DNA of 24,979 nucleotides from a virus. Below, piece after piece: positions 8,101 to 14,836 of this stretch. The translations under genes were made by a program, and so were the position numbers. The notes below the pieces were generated by a model. That model made no database searches and had not been told where the DNA came from. It was given only the letters and a program-made list of their open reading frames with translations. How positions within the stretch are numbered: the stretch's first letter is position 1; the number at the start of each line of letters is the position of its first letter. The stretch covers positions 1 to 24,979 of IMG/VR virus record IMGVR_UViG_3300025305_000128; one strand, written 5' to 3'.

Positions 8101-8304
8101 GCAGGAAATGTATTACCAGTTGCCGATAATACTCATAATTTAGGAAGCGCATCAAAGAGGTGGGCAAATCTTTATACAGGCGACTTACATCTAAGAAATG
8201 AGCGAGGAGATTGGACAATACTTGAGGAAGAAGACTATTTATGTGTGGTGAATAATAGAACAGGCAAGAAGTATAAAATGATGCTTCAGGAATTAGAGGA
8301 TTAA
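5179..8304 (+). CDS. Repeat-built fibre/adhesin protein B (1041 aa)
   Basis: The N-terminal 140 residues are unlike protein A and include NLEVSGTIVGNTLNVRNVN and SNQFGDTLDDDHSFTGS, a known pattern at the start of marine phage fibre shafts. Six units with GH(S/A)L.IQ.G follow, interrupted by two unique modules. One is at about residues 225-315 (VHIGNSSGDSAGLVLQDNEN, WEILNNGWLVIKDGT); the other is at about 640-690 (GFGLIISGANAHLTWDHGN). Two 'GGEVIFSN' modules (about 795-915) contain SSSLKIVGDISS and IGGGTTISNTLNV. The C-terminus, LGSASKRWANLYTGDLHLRN then WTILEEEDYLCVVNNRTGKK, is a conserved fibre end that in other phages can precede an S74 peptidase chaperone; here the protein simply stops. 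AAGGA at 5164-5168 is the ribosome site. A host-recognition role is the best inference. Confidence 0.85.
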   Translation: MADFGWAYIGDGTAITGSGGGTAGGNNSLQFKTSDTAISGTNRLTWNDSTYVMAVTGNLEVSGTIVGNTLNVRNVNYVQSTIMSQTGSNQFGDTLDDDHSFTGSIQQTGSYGDQGKSYFLDNIGIGTTTVSHKLTLSGALSASHGMLMDGAASFSKTVSVSGNISGTAAIQGHSLAIQNGAIITGSSVNHGSLTLQNGTLSSSGGATFLGDIFAENANFSGTLIVSPYAGIGQTSPASPNSATKFVHIGNSSGDSAGLVLQDNENTWEILNNGWLVIKDGTTTVAYWKHTGNNDFILATPLSSSEAVMIGGTATFTKATSIVASGSISGAAAIQGHSLAIQAGAAITGSSTHHGALTLQNGTLSSSAGASFLGTIIANTVEVSSSIMTAGALTVTSSISGAAEIEGHSLAIQAGAAITGSSTHHGALTIENGTLSSSAGAVFLGGIIANTVEVSSSIMTAGALTVTSSISGAAALSAHSLSIQAGAAITGSSTHHGALTLENGTLSSSGGATFLGDIFANDVNISGTLSTAGAFSPSKISASSGVSAHGGFITDSTLEVSGTTFLAGVVNISGNVQLGNAASDVVTSTAQITASEGLKLSNALFANSQNIYNVGTITASIGSFDELQVNTLKSTTTTAHNVDMSGSLIIASGAADSADADGFGLIISGANAHLTWDHGNTRMDLSKPLAITGIVSSSATIQGHALSIQSGMTVTGSSINHGSLTLQNGTLSSSGGATFLGSIFAEDVNVSGTLTAATFAPSAMSGNVKINVNSPIFANGLNVSGTSVYAANISSSGEAVFGGEVIFSNDILASSSLKIVGDISSAAGNLIVGGGTTISNTLNVSGTTTLAGNLSSSGEVIFGGEAIFSNAVLASSSLTIVGDISSSAGNLIIGGGTTISNTLNVTGAITTAGNVTSSAAIQGHSLAIQAGATITGSSINHGSLTLQGTLSSSGGATFLGSIFTEDLNISGATTVAGNVLPVADNTHNLGSASKRWANLYTGDLHLRNERGDWTILEEEDYLCVVNNRTGKKYKMMLQELED
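6166..6245 (+). repeat. 80-bp block identical to 3518-3597
   Basis: The gene B copy of the block described at 3518. Just downstream, 6301-6377 nearly repeats 3653-3729, with one C/T difference noticed, so the homology between the genes is not confined to one unit. Confidence 0.9.
6493..6557 (+). repeat. 65-bp block identical to 3632-3696
   Basis: The block runs from GGTGCAGTGTTTTTGGGTGG to AATGACTGC and encodes GAVFLGGIIANTVEVSSSIM in both genes A and B. Silent third positions are conserved as well, which points to recent copying rather than selection on the protein alone. Confidence 0.88.
7882..7942 (+). repeat. 61-bp block identical to 9493-9553
   Basis: Begins CTTAATGTGACAGGCGCTAT and ends GCAGCCATTCAAG. 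It is shared between fibre genes B and C at the junction of a 'GGGTTISNTLNV' module with an 'HSLAIQ' unit. Confidence 0.88.
8232..8243 (+). promoter_or_regulatory. Candidate internal late promoter for fibre gene C
   Basis: AGACTATTTATG lies inside the last 25 codons of fibre gene B (encoding DYLC), about 65 bases before the gene C ATG. It is an excellent match to the motif in the gaps before gp22 and the sheath gene. As it is in coding sequence, the match could be chance. Confidence 0.3.
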
Positions 8305-8307
8305 TAA

Positions 8308-11300
8308 ATGGCATTTATAGGCAGCATATCGGGATCATCGGGCACCGGCACTACTCCAGTCACAGGCGGATTGGTAGTTACCAGTTCTGGTGGTGTCACC
8401 ACGCTTACAATTTCTTCAGATGGAATGCTTTCTTCATCACTGCCATGGAAAGGAAACGCTGAAGGTTTAACAGGAATCCCGTCGCAGCTAGAAACTACTG
8501 CATCATTCGACGTTACACACGAATTAACTGCATCGCGCACAATGTATGTAACGGCTTCTACCGTATTTATAAGCGGAAGCCCTAGTGCTGGCGGTGTAGG
8601 AACCGGATCATTTCAAGTAACAGGCTCCACAGTAATGCACGGACAAGTTACTGGTACATTAATTGCAAGTGGAACTCATGCAGGACCAGGAAGTTTTCTT
8701 GCCATTTCCACCCTAGGCGGCTTTGTGCTGGCTACTCCCGGTGGCGCAGTTACAGGAGTTAATAATAAATCTGAAAATAGATTAGTTTCTATAGGCAGCA
8801 CAACAACGGAGTTAGATGGTGAGGCTAATTTAACATTTGATGGAGACACATTAACAGTGGCCGGGGCAGTAACAGGCTCTGGAGCCGTCTCAGGACACAG
8901 CCTAGCAATTCAAGCTGGCGCAGTAATCACAGGCTCATCGACTCACCATGGAGCACTAACGCTTGAAAACGGCACTCTATCATCCTCGGGCGGTGCAACC
9001 TTTCTGGGCAGCATATTTGCAGAAGATGTAAATGTAAGTGGAACTTTGACTGCTGCCACCTTTAGCCCATCAAGCGTATCTGGCAATGTTGCAATAAATA
9101 TTAACAAGCCATTATTTGCTAACGGGCTGAACGTATCTGGTACGTCGGTTTATGCTGCAAACATCTCTTCCTCTGGTGAAGCCATATTTGGCGGCGAAGT
9201 AATCTTCTCAAATGACGTATTAGCAAGCGCATCCTTAAAAATTGTCGGAGATATCAGCAGCGCTGCGGGTAATCTTATCGTAGGCGGCGGCACAACAATT
9301 AGTAACACGCTCAATGTATCAGGCACTACAACCTTGGCGGGCAATCTTTCATCTTCCGGTGAAGCCATATTTGGCGGCGAAGTCATCCTTTCAAATGACG
9401 TATTGGCAAGTGCATCCTTAAAAATTGTCGGAGATATAAGCAGCGCTGCAGGCAACCTTATTATAGGCGGCGGCACAACCATAAGTAATACTCTTAATGT
9501 GACAGGCGCTATTACTACAGCGGGCAATGTTACATCTTCCGCAGCCATTCAAGCGCACTCTTTAGCAATTCAAGCCGGTGCAACAATTACAGGCTCAACC
9601 ATTAATCACGGCTCATTAACATTACAAGGTAACCTTTCATCTTCCGGTGAAGCAATCTTTGGCGGCGAAGTAATCTTCTCAAATGACATATTGGCAAGCG
9701 CATCCTTAAAAATTGTCGGAGATATTAGTAGTGCCGCTGGTAATCTTATCGTAGGTGGCGGCACAACCATAAGTAATACTCTTAATGTGTCAGGCGCTAC
9801 CACGACAGCAGGTAATATTACATCTTCTGCGGCGCTTCAAGGACATTCATTAGCAATTCAAGCCGGTGCAGTAATTACGGGCTCAAGCGTACACCATGGT
9901 CCGGTGACATTGCAAGGAACATTAAGTTCTTCTGCAGGGGCAGTACTTCTAGGCGGTTTAATTGTAAACACCATTGAAGCCTCAAGCAGCATAATGGCTG
10001 CTGGTGCGATGGAGGTAACAGGTAACATATCAAGTTCTGCAATTCTCAAAGGTCAACAACTTGCCATCCAAGAAGGTATTCAAGTTACGGGATCTAATCA
10101 GTTCCACGGCTCTGTAACGATTGACAATGGCACCTTATCATCTTCAGCAGGCGCGGTCTTCTTAGGCAATGTTATTGCTAACAGCACGCTAGCGACTAGT
10201 GGAACTATAACTACTGCTGGTGCAGTGTCGTCTTCTAAGGGTGGAATGTTCGTCGGAGGATTAATAACCCATACATTAGAAGCCTCAAGTAGTATTATGA
10301 CTGCTGGCAAGTTGACAGTTACTGGCTCTATCTCGGGCGCAGCATCCATTGCGGGTCACTCTTTGACAGTTCAGGCTGGCGCAGCCATCACGGGGTCATC
10401 GACCCATCACGGTGCGCTAACATTACATGGCATATTGTCATCTTCCCACAATATTACGCTCCCATCGGATTCCTATGTTTCCTCTTCAGGTGGCGCAACC
10501 TTCTTACAAGGTGTCATTGCAAACACCATTGAAGCCTCAAGCAGCATTTTTGCCGGTGGGCACATGGAGGTCACAGGCAATATATCAAGCTCTGCAATTG
10601 TTAAAGGGCACCAGCTTGCTATCCAAAGCGGATTCCAAGTTACGGGCTCTAGCATCATCCATGGAGCACTAACGCTTGAAAACGGCACTCTATCATCCTC
10701 AGGCGGTGCAACCTTTCTGGGCAGCATATTTGCAGAAGATGTAAATGTAAGTGGAACTTTGACTGCTGCCACCTTTAGCCCATCAAGCGTATCTGGCAAT
10801 GTTGCAATAAATATTAACAAGCCATTATTTGCTAACGGGCTGAACGTATCTGGAACATCAGTATATGCCGATGATATATCTTCTTCCGCTGGTGCTACAT
10901 TCTTAGGCACCGTTATTGCGAACACCATTGAAGCCTCAAGTAGCATTTTCGCCGGTGGACACATGGAGGTCACAGGCAATATATCAAGTTCCGCAATTGT
11001 TAAAGGGCACCAGCTTGCTATCCAAAACGGATTCCAAATTACAGGATCTGGTAAATTACACGGACCTCTAACAATTCAAGCCGGAAATATCTCTTGTTCC
11101 GTGGGGGCAAGCTTCCTGGGCGGCATCATTGCAAATACCATTGAAGCCTCAAGCAGTATAATGACTGCAGGGGCACTAACAGTTACTGGTTCTATCTCGG
11201 GTGCAGCAGGCATTGCCGGTCACTCTTTAAGTATTCAAGCTGGTGCCACCGTTACAGGCTCTAGTATCAACCATGGTCCGTTGACATTGCAAGGCACACT

Positions 11301-11718
11301 ATCTTCTTCTGGCGGAGCCACCTTCCTTGGCTCTATATTTACCGAAGATGTAAATATAAGTGGCAACGTCATGATGACACAACAGGCACCAGATGATCTT
11401 GGCGACGATACCACCGCTATTGCAATATCCGAAATGCTAAAGGGAATAGCCACAGTTACGCCAACACAAAATCGCAGTAAAGCTACAGATACAGCAACCA
11501 ATATTGTAGGCGGAATGACCAATCCAGAACCTAATTCATCATTTGATTTTGTTATTTTAAATGCCGCCACAGGTCCAGATAAAGATATAACAATGACTGC
11601 TGGAACTGGTGTTGATCTTGTAGGAAACATGGCAATTCGATCCGAGGATTCAGCCAGATTTAGAGTGAGAGCAACTAACGTTGCCAGTCCAGCGGTTAGC
11701 ATTTATAGAATTGCATAG
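8308..11718 (+). CDS. Repeat-built fibre/adhesin protein C (1136 aa)
   Basis: The longest of the three fibre genes starts three bases after gene B's stop, with GAGG in the end of gene B as ribosome site. The N-terminal 190 residues are gene-specific (SISGSSGTGTTPVTGGLV, FLAISTLGGFVLATPGGA). Eight units with an HSLAIQ-like core (variants GQQLAIQEG, GHQLAIQSG) follow, mixed with three GGEVIFSND modules and two copies of an AEDVNVSGTLTAATF module. One ~194-bp segment occurs twice with one base difference. The last ~115 residues (ISEMLKGIATVTPTQNRSKA, SSFDFVILNAATG, RFRVRATNVAS, ending VSIYRIA) form a distinct beta-rich C-terminal domain that I associate with marine phage structural proteins. No enzyme or S74 chaperone motif is visible. 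Probable role: long fibre shaft and tip. Confidence 0.85.
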   Translation: MAFIGSISGSSGTGTTPVTGGLVVTSSGGVTTLTISSDGMLSSSLPWKGNAEGLTGIPSQLETTASFDVTHELTASRTMYVTASTVFISGSPSAGGVGTGSFQVTGSTVMHGQVTGTLIASGTHAGPGSFLAISTLGGFVLATPGGAVTGVNNKSENRLVSIGSTTTELDGEANLTFDGDTLTVAGAVTGSGAVSGHSLAIQAGAVITGSSTHHGALTLENGTLSSSGGATFLGSIFAEDVNVSGTLTAATFSPSSVSGNVAININKPLFANGLNVSGTSVYAANISSSGEAIFGGEVIFSNDVLASASLKIVGDISSAAGNLIVGGGTTISNTLNVSGTTTLAGNLSSSGEAIFGGEVILSNDVLASASLKIVGDISSAAGNLIIGGGTTISNTLNVTGAITTAGNVTSSAAIQAHSLAIQAGATITGSTINHGSLTLQGNLSSSGEAIFGGEVIFSNDILASASLKIVGDISSAAGNLIVGGGTTISNTLNVSGATTTAGNITSSAALQGHSLAIQAGAVITGSSVHHGPVTLQGTLSSSAGAVLLGGLIVNTIEASSSIMAAGAMEVTGNISSSAILKGQQLAIQEGIQVTGSNQFHGSVTIDNGTLSSSAGAVFLGNVIANSTLATSGTITTAGAVSSSKGGMFVGGLITHTLEASSSIMTAGKLTVTGSISGAASIAGHSLTVQAGAAITGSSTHHGALTLHGILSSSHNITLPSDSYVSSSGGATFLQGVIANTIEASSSIFAGGHMEVTGNISSSAIVKGHQLAIQSGFQVTGSSIIHGALTLENGTLSSSGGATFLGSIFAEDVNVSGTLTAATFSPSSVSGNVAININKPLFANGLNVSGTSVYADDISSSAGATFLGTVIANTIEASSSIFAGGHMEVTGNISSSAIVKGHQLAIQNGFQITGSGKLHGPLTIQAGNISCSVGASFLGGIIANTIEASSSIMTAGALTVTGSISGAAGIAGHSLSIQAGATVTGSSINHGPLTLQGTLSSSGGATFLGSIFTEDVNISGNVMMTQQAPDDLGDDTTAIAISEMLKGIATVTPTQNRSKATDTATNIVGGMTNPEPNSSFDFVILNAATGPDKDITMTAGTGVDLVGNMAIRSEDSARFRVRATNVASPAVSIYRIA
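8947..9140 (+). repeat. 194-bp direct repeat in fibre C, copy 1
   Basis: Runs from CATGGAGCACTAACGCTTGA to ACGTATCTGG and matches 10660-10853 except for one base (G at 8988, A in the other copy). It encodes the module around GGATFLGSIFAEDVNVSGTL through ANGLNVSG. Confidence 0.92.
9493..9553 (+). repeat. 61-bp block identical to 7882-7942
   Basis: The gene C copy of the block shared with gene B. The bases on both sides differ, so the identical tract has defined edges. Confidence 0.88.
10660..10853 (+). repeat. 194-bp direct repeat in fibre C, copy 2
   Basis: Second copy of 8947-9140 with one mismatch. The two copies lie 1,713 bases apart in the same frame, so recombination between them would delete or duplicate exactly 571 codons without a frameshift. 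Confidence 0.92.
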
Positions 11719-11765
11719 ACAAGAAAAGATATAACCAATATTATGTGGCATTTAATGAATTTGCA

Positions 11766-11775
11766 GACTATTTAA
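11766..11775 (+). promoter_or_regulatory. Candidate late promoter before gp22
   Basis: GACTATTTAA sits in the 90-base gap between fibre gene C and gp22, about 33 bases before the ATG. The surrounding TTGCAGACTATTTA closely matches TTGTAGACTATTTA before the sheath gene, and both have GACA a few bases on. No terminator hairpin is seen in this gap. Confidence 0.5.
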
Positions 11776-11808
11776 TTGTGACAAGTTTATGTACAATGGA
11801 GTGAATCT

Positions 11809-12855
11809 ATGTCTTCTATGTTAGAAAAAGCAATTGTTGATGCATCAGCATTAAGAGAGGCGGCTATGAAAAATGCCGAATCAACAATACTAGAAAAATA
11901 TTCAACAGAAATTAAAGATGCAGTTGACATGCTTCTTGAGCAGCCCGAAGAGGAAGAGGGGCTTGAGGATATTATGGGAGGAGATCTCGGAGCAGAACTT
12001 GGCATCGGCGGCGAGGAAGAAGCAGAGGAAAGCCCAGTTGTACAAAGAATTGATTTATCTGCAGCCGAAGACGAAGAAGGTCAGCCCGCAGAAAACGAGC
12101 CAATTGAAGTTGAAATTGATTTACCTGCGTTAAGCGCAGCTATTGACCAGCTTGAAGCTGGCGAAGAAGATGTTGGCGGACTGGAAGGATTTGAAGACAT
12201 AGAAGGTTTGGGTGCAGCAGGTGCTCCCGACGAAATGACCGCACCAGAAATGGCACTTCAAGAAGATGAAGAATATTCATTAGATGAACAAATTATAGCC
12301 AAATTAGCCGAAACATTAGCAGTTGATCTTAGCACACCTGATGCTGGTCTGGGCGGAAGAACCACCCCAACATCACGAGTCAGAGAAATGGAAGATGTTG
12401 GCTTGGCAGCTTTGCGCGATGATGAACTAGCAGAAGAAAACGAAGAACTTAAAAAAGTACGCGACGAATTGATGGAACAAGCAAAGAAATATAAATCAAA
12501 AACCGCAAAACTTACAAAAACAATATTAAATTTGAAAGAGCGCGTAGGAAGCGTAAACTTATCAAATGCAAGATTACTTTACACGAATCGTGTTTTGAAT
12601 AGCACCTCCTTGAATGAGCGACAAAAAGAGAAAATTGTCGAATCTATTTCAAAAGCCGATTCGGTGGAGGAGGCGAAGGTTATATACGAAACCCTTCAAA
12701 GCGCAGTGGGAGTATCGAAAGATAATAAAGCTCCAAAATCACTCCGCGAAGCAGTATCAAGACCTTCATCAACTTTGCCAAGACGGCAAAATAATAATAC
12801 AAATACAGCTAATCCCGCACTTGTGCGAATGAAAAAATTAGCAGGTATCGATTAA
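11809..12855 (+). CDS. 22: Prohead core scaffolding protein gp22 (T4-like)
   Basis: gp22 is the internal scaffold on which the T4-type capsid assembles, later destroyed by gp21. Position directly ahead of gp23 and composition support the call. The N-terminus is helical (MSSMLEKAIVDASALREAAM); residues about 45-160 are extremely acidic with many Glu and Gly; residues about 200-245 form a strong coiled coil (DELAEENEELKKVRDELMEQ). A C-terminal conserved segment, NARLLYTNRVLNSTSLNERQ then KADSVEEAKVIYETLQS, is one I associate with gp22 of marine T4-like phages. The protein ends in RMKKLAGID, a short tail that in scaffolds can contact the shell. At 348 aa it is longer than T4 gp22 (269 aa), mostly through the acidic region. 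GGAG at 11799-11802 is the ribosome site. Confidence 0.85.
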   Translation: MSSMLEKAIVDASALREAAMKNAESTILEKYSTEIKDAVDMLLEQPEEEEGLEDIMGGDLGAELGIGGEEEAEESPVVQRIDLSAAEDEEGQPAENEPIEVEIDLPALSAAIDQLEAGEEDVGGLEGFEDIEGLGAAGAPDEMTAPEMALQEDEEYSLDEQIIAKLAETLAVDLSTPDAGLGGRTTPTSRVREMEDVGLAALRDDELAEENEELKKVRDELMEQAKKYKSKTAKLTKTILNLKERVGSVNLSNARLLYTNRVLNSTSLNERQKEKIVESISKADSVEEAKVIYETLQSAVGVSKDNKAPKSLREAVSRPSSTLPRRQNNNTNTANPALVRMKKLAGID

Positions 12856-12860
12856 ACAAT

Positions 12861-12869
12861 TAAGGAGGT
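12861..12869 (+). promoter_or_regulatory. Perfect Shine-Dalgarno site of the major capsid gene
   Basis: TAAGGAGGT is a full match to the canonical anti-SD of 16S rRNA and ends seven bases before the gp23 ATG. Most other genes here have only AGGA, GAGG or AAGGG, so this fits the need for very high capsid protein output. Confidence 0.85.
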
Positions 12870-12876
12870 AAAATAG

Positions 12877-14703
12877 ATGTCTGTATTAAAAAAATTAACT
12901 GAAGGCATTGTTAGTCGTGATCTACAGAAGGAAGGTGCTGCTCTTCTCTCCAAGTGGGAAAGAACAGGACTTCTAGAAGGGCTCAATAATGAGCATGGTC
13001 GTGATACAATGGCTCGGTTGCTTGAAAATCAAGCAAAAGAGTTACTTCGTGAGGCTTCAACCATGGCAGCAGGCGATGTTGAAGGATTTGCGGCAGTAGC
13101 ATTCCCAATTGTTAGGCGTGTATTCGGCAGCTTGGTTGCAAATGAACTTGTTTCAGTGCAGCCCATGAGCTTGCCATCTGGACTAATCTTCTTTCTAGAT
13201 TTCCAGGTGACACCCGGTACAGCCCCTCGATTGGGCGAAAACGACAACGATTCACTATATGGTGGCGGTGTTGTTGGTCAGCAACTCACTGGAGGTGTGG
13301 ACTTAGGAGACACAACTGCGGCTAACGCAGAGCGTGGCTTCTATGCCTTAAACCAAGGATATTCCTCACCGACAGGTTCTTACACAACCACTGGTGCAAC
13401 ATTCACTGTTCTAGCATCAGGTACATTTGGTGGTGTCTGGTATCTTTCTTCACAAGGTGGAGCAAATAAACTAGCCGCTGTCGATGGTTCCGGTTCAGTA
13501 GGCGCGGACATGGACGCAATTTTGCGCTATGATCCAGACCTGACATCCGGTTCAACTAAGTGTGTAATTGGTAGATTGGGAACGTCCAATCTAACACAGT
13601 GGAACAAGGATAACCTTGTTGGTGTTGTAGTTTCCGGTTCTAAGACTGGTCTAGGCAACGGTAAGCGTCATGGCTCACTACCCTTGGGTGGTACACAGCT
13701 ACGCCGACTTACACAATATAGTGGTTCTCATAAGGGTTCTCCCAATGAGGCACAACTACTAATTGTTGCTGTTGGTACTGGTAGTGCGAACTTGGAAGAC
13801 TTATCGTCTTCACTATGTGTTGGCGCACCTAAGATCTTCTTCCCGGAAGCAGATGATTTCGCAGGTAACCCCGCTGCTGCATCCAACGAAGCCATTGGTG
13901 CTGTTGTTGGACAGTCAACATGGGGACTTGAGAATGACGAAGGAATTCCCGAGATTGATATCAAGGTGGACTCCATCAGCATCACTGCTGTAACCAAGAA
14001 GCTCAAGGCTAAGTGGACACCCGAGTTAGGACAGGACTTGAACGCCTATCACAACTTGGATGCCGAAGTCGAGCTAACCAGTATTCTATCCGAGCAAATT
14101 GCTCTAGAGATCGATAGAGAAATTCTTGAAGATCTTGTTAAGGGTGGAACTGCTGGTGTTCGGTATTGGTCACGTCACGCAGGCAAGTTCGTTAACCGCA
14201 CCACTGGTGTTGAGGTTGGCGCAACAACTGCTACGCCTGACTTCACTGGTACAGTATCCGAGTGGTATGAGACACTTGTTGAAACAATCAACGATGTTTC
14301 AGCACAAATTCACCGCAAGACTCTACGCGGCGGCGCTAACTTCTTGGTGTGTTCACCTGAAGTTGCCAACGTTCTTGAGTTCACGGCTGGATTCCGTGCA
14401 AACGTCACAGCAGATGCTGACAGAGGTTCTGTCAGTGCTGTCAACGTCGGTAATGTGTCTAAGAAGTTCGATGTCTACGTCGATCCCTACTTCCCACGTA
14501 ACGTGGTTCTAGTAGGTCGCAGAGGCAACAGCTTCTTGGAGAGCGGCTATGTATACGCACCTTATGTGCCACTACAGGTCACTCCCACTATCTTTGGTAC
14601 GGAAGACTTCGTACCCCGTAAGGGCGTGATGACCCGCTACGGTAAGAAGATGGTGCGTCCAGACCATTACGGTCTTGTCATCTGTCTAGACCTTGTTGGC
14701 TAA
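12877..14703 (+). CDS. 23: Major capsid protein gp23 (T4 family)
   Basis: This is the shell protein of the T4-type prolate or icosahedral head. The N-terminal propeptide (KKLTEGIVSRDLQKEGAALL, then NQAKELLREAS) leads to a gp21-type cleavage site LLRE|A after Glu59, comparable to T4 cleavage after Glu65. It continues with AFPIVRRVFGSLVANELVSV and QPMSLPSGLIFFLDF, the hallmark of gp23. The middle (about residues 120-330) is Gly/Ser/Thr-rich and longer than in T4, probably the inserted surface domain. The C-terminal half carries IDIKVDSISITAVTKKLKAK, a WTPELGQDL segment and DVYVDPYFPRNVVLVG. Length is 608 aa against 521 in T4. After the first codons, Lys is mostly AAG and Arg often CGT/CGC, unlike the AAA/AGA-rich neighbours. 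A strong terminator follows. Both the initial SD and the codon use indicate very high expression. Confidence 0.95.
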   Translation: MSVLKKLTEGIVSRDLQKEGAALLSKWERTGLLEGLNNEHGRDTMARLLENQAKELLREASTMAAGDVEGFAAVAFPIVRRVFGSLVANELVSVQPMSLPSGLIFFLDFQVTPGTAPRLGENDNDSLYGGGVVGQQLTGGVDLGDTTAANAERGFYALNQGYSSPTGSYTTTGATFTVLASGTFGGVWYLSSQGGANKLAAVDGSGSVGADMDAILRYDPDLTSGSTKCVIGRLGTSNLTQWNKDNLVGVVVSGSKTGLGNGKRHGSLPLGGTQLRRLTQYSGSHKGSPNEAQLLIVAVGTGSANLEDLSSSLCVGAPKIFFPEADDFAGNPAAASNEAIGAVVGQSTWGLENDEGIPEIDIKVDSISITAVTKKLKAKWTPELGQDLNAYHNLDAEVELTSILSEQIALEIDREILEDLVKGGTAGVRYWSRHAGKFVNRTTGVEVGATTATPDFTGTVSEWYETLVETINDVSAQIHRKTLRGGANFLVCSPEVANVLEFTAGFRANVTADADRGSVSAVNVGNVSKKFDVYVDPYFPRNVVLVGRRGNSFLESGYVYAPYVPLQVTPTIFGTEDFVPRKGVMTRYGKKMVRPDHYGLVICLDLVG

Positions 14704-14731
14704 TTAGCAAACAAGCACCTAGCATACTAAT

Positions 14732-14759
14732 GCCCCCGCCTTTCGGCGGGGGTATTTTT
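14732..14759 (+). terminator. Rho-independent terminator after gp23
   Basis: Stem CCCCCGCC (14733-14740) pairs with GGCGGGGG (14745-14752) around a TTTC tetraloop and is followed by TATTTTTTTT. It begins 29 bases after the gp23 stop and is the strongest hairpin in the window. Confidence 0.95.
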
Positions 14760-14790
14760 TTATAAAACATGTGGTATTCACACGGGAACA

Positions 14791-14804
14791 GACTATATAT
14801 AGAT
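14791..14804 (+). promoter_or_regulatory. Candidate promoter of the 173-aa gene
   Basis: GACTATATATAGAT lies about 33 bases before the ATG at 14837, between the gp23 terminator and the gene. It resembles the AGACTATTTA motif of the gp22 and sheath gaps. TATAAAAC at 14761-14768, directly after the terminator, is a second possible late-type element; the same octamer follows the next terminator too (15413-15420). Confidence 0.4.
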
Positions 14805-14836
14805 AAAGCACTTTGGTGTATTGGAGGAAATTATTA

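Noticed and set aside
3298-11360. CRISPR-like array or mobile-element repeats
   Set aside because: The repeats are in-frame coding modules of variable length with no short conserved repeat and unique-spacer layout, and no cas or transposase gene is near.
2908-11702. Many long open frames on the - strand (up to 168 codons) opposite the fibre genes, for example 10473-10979 and 11235-11702
   Set aside because: They mirror the repeats of the + strand genes, change with them, lack ribosome sites and have repetitive, implausible protein sequences. The low stop frequency follows from the Gly/Ser/Ala-rich codons of the real genes.
2918-11718. Diversity-generating retroelement acting on the fibre tips
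   Set aside because: No reverse transcriptase, accessory gene or adenine-substituted template/variable pair is visible in the window. It cannot be excluded in the rest of the genome.
14813-14836. GTG-initiated extension of the 173-aa gene
   Set aside because: The extension would cover the strong GGAGG ribosome site belonging to ATG 14837.
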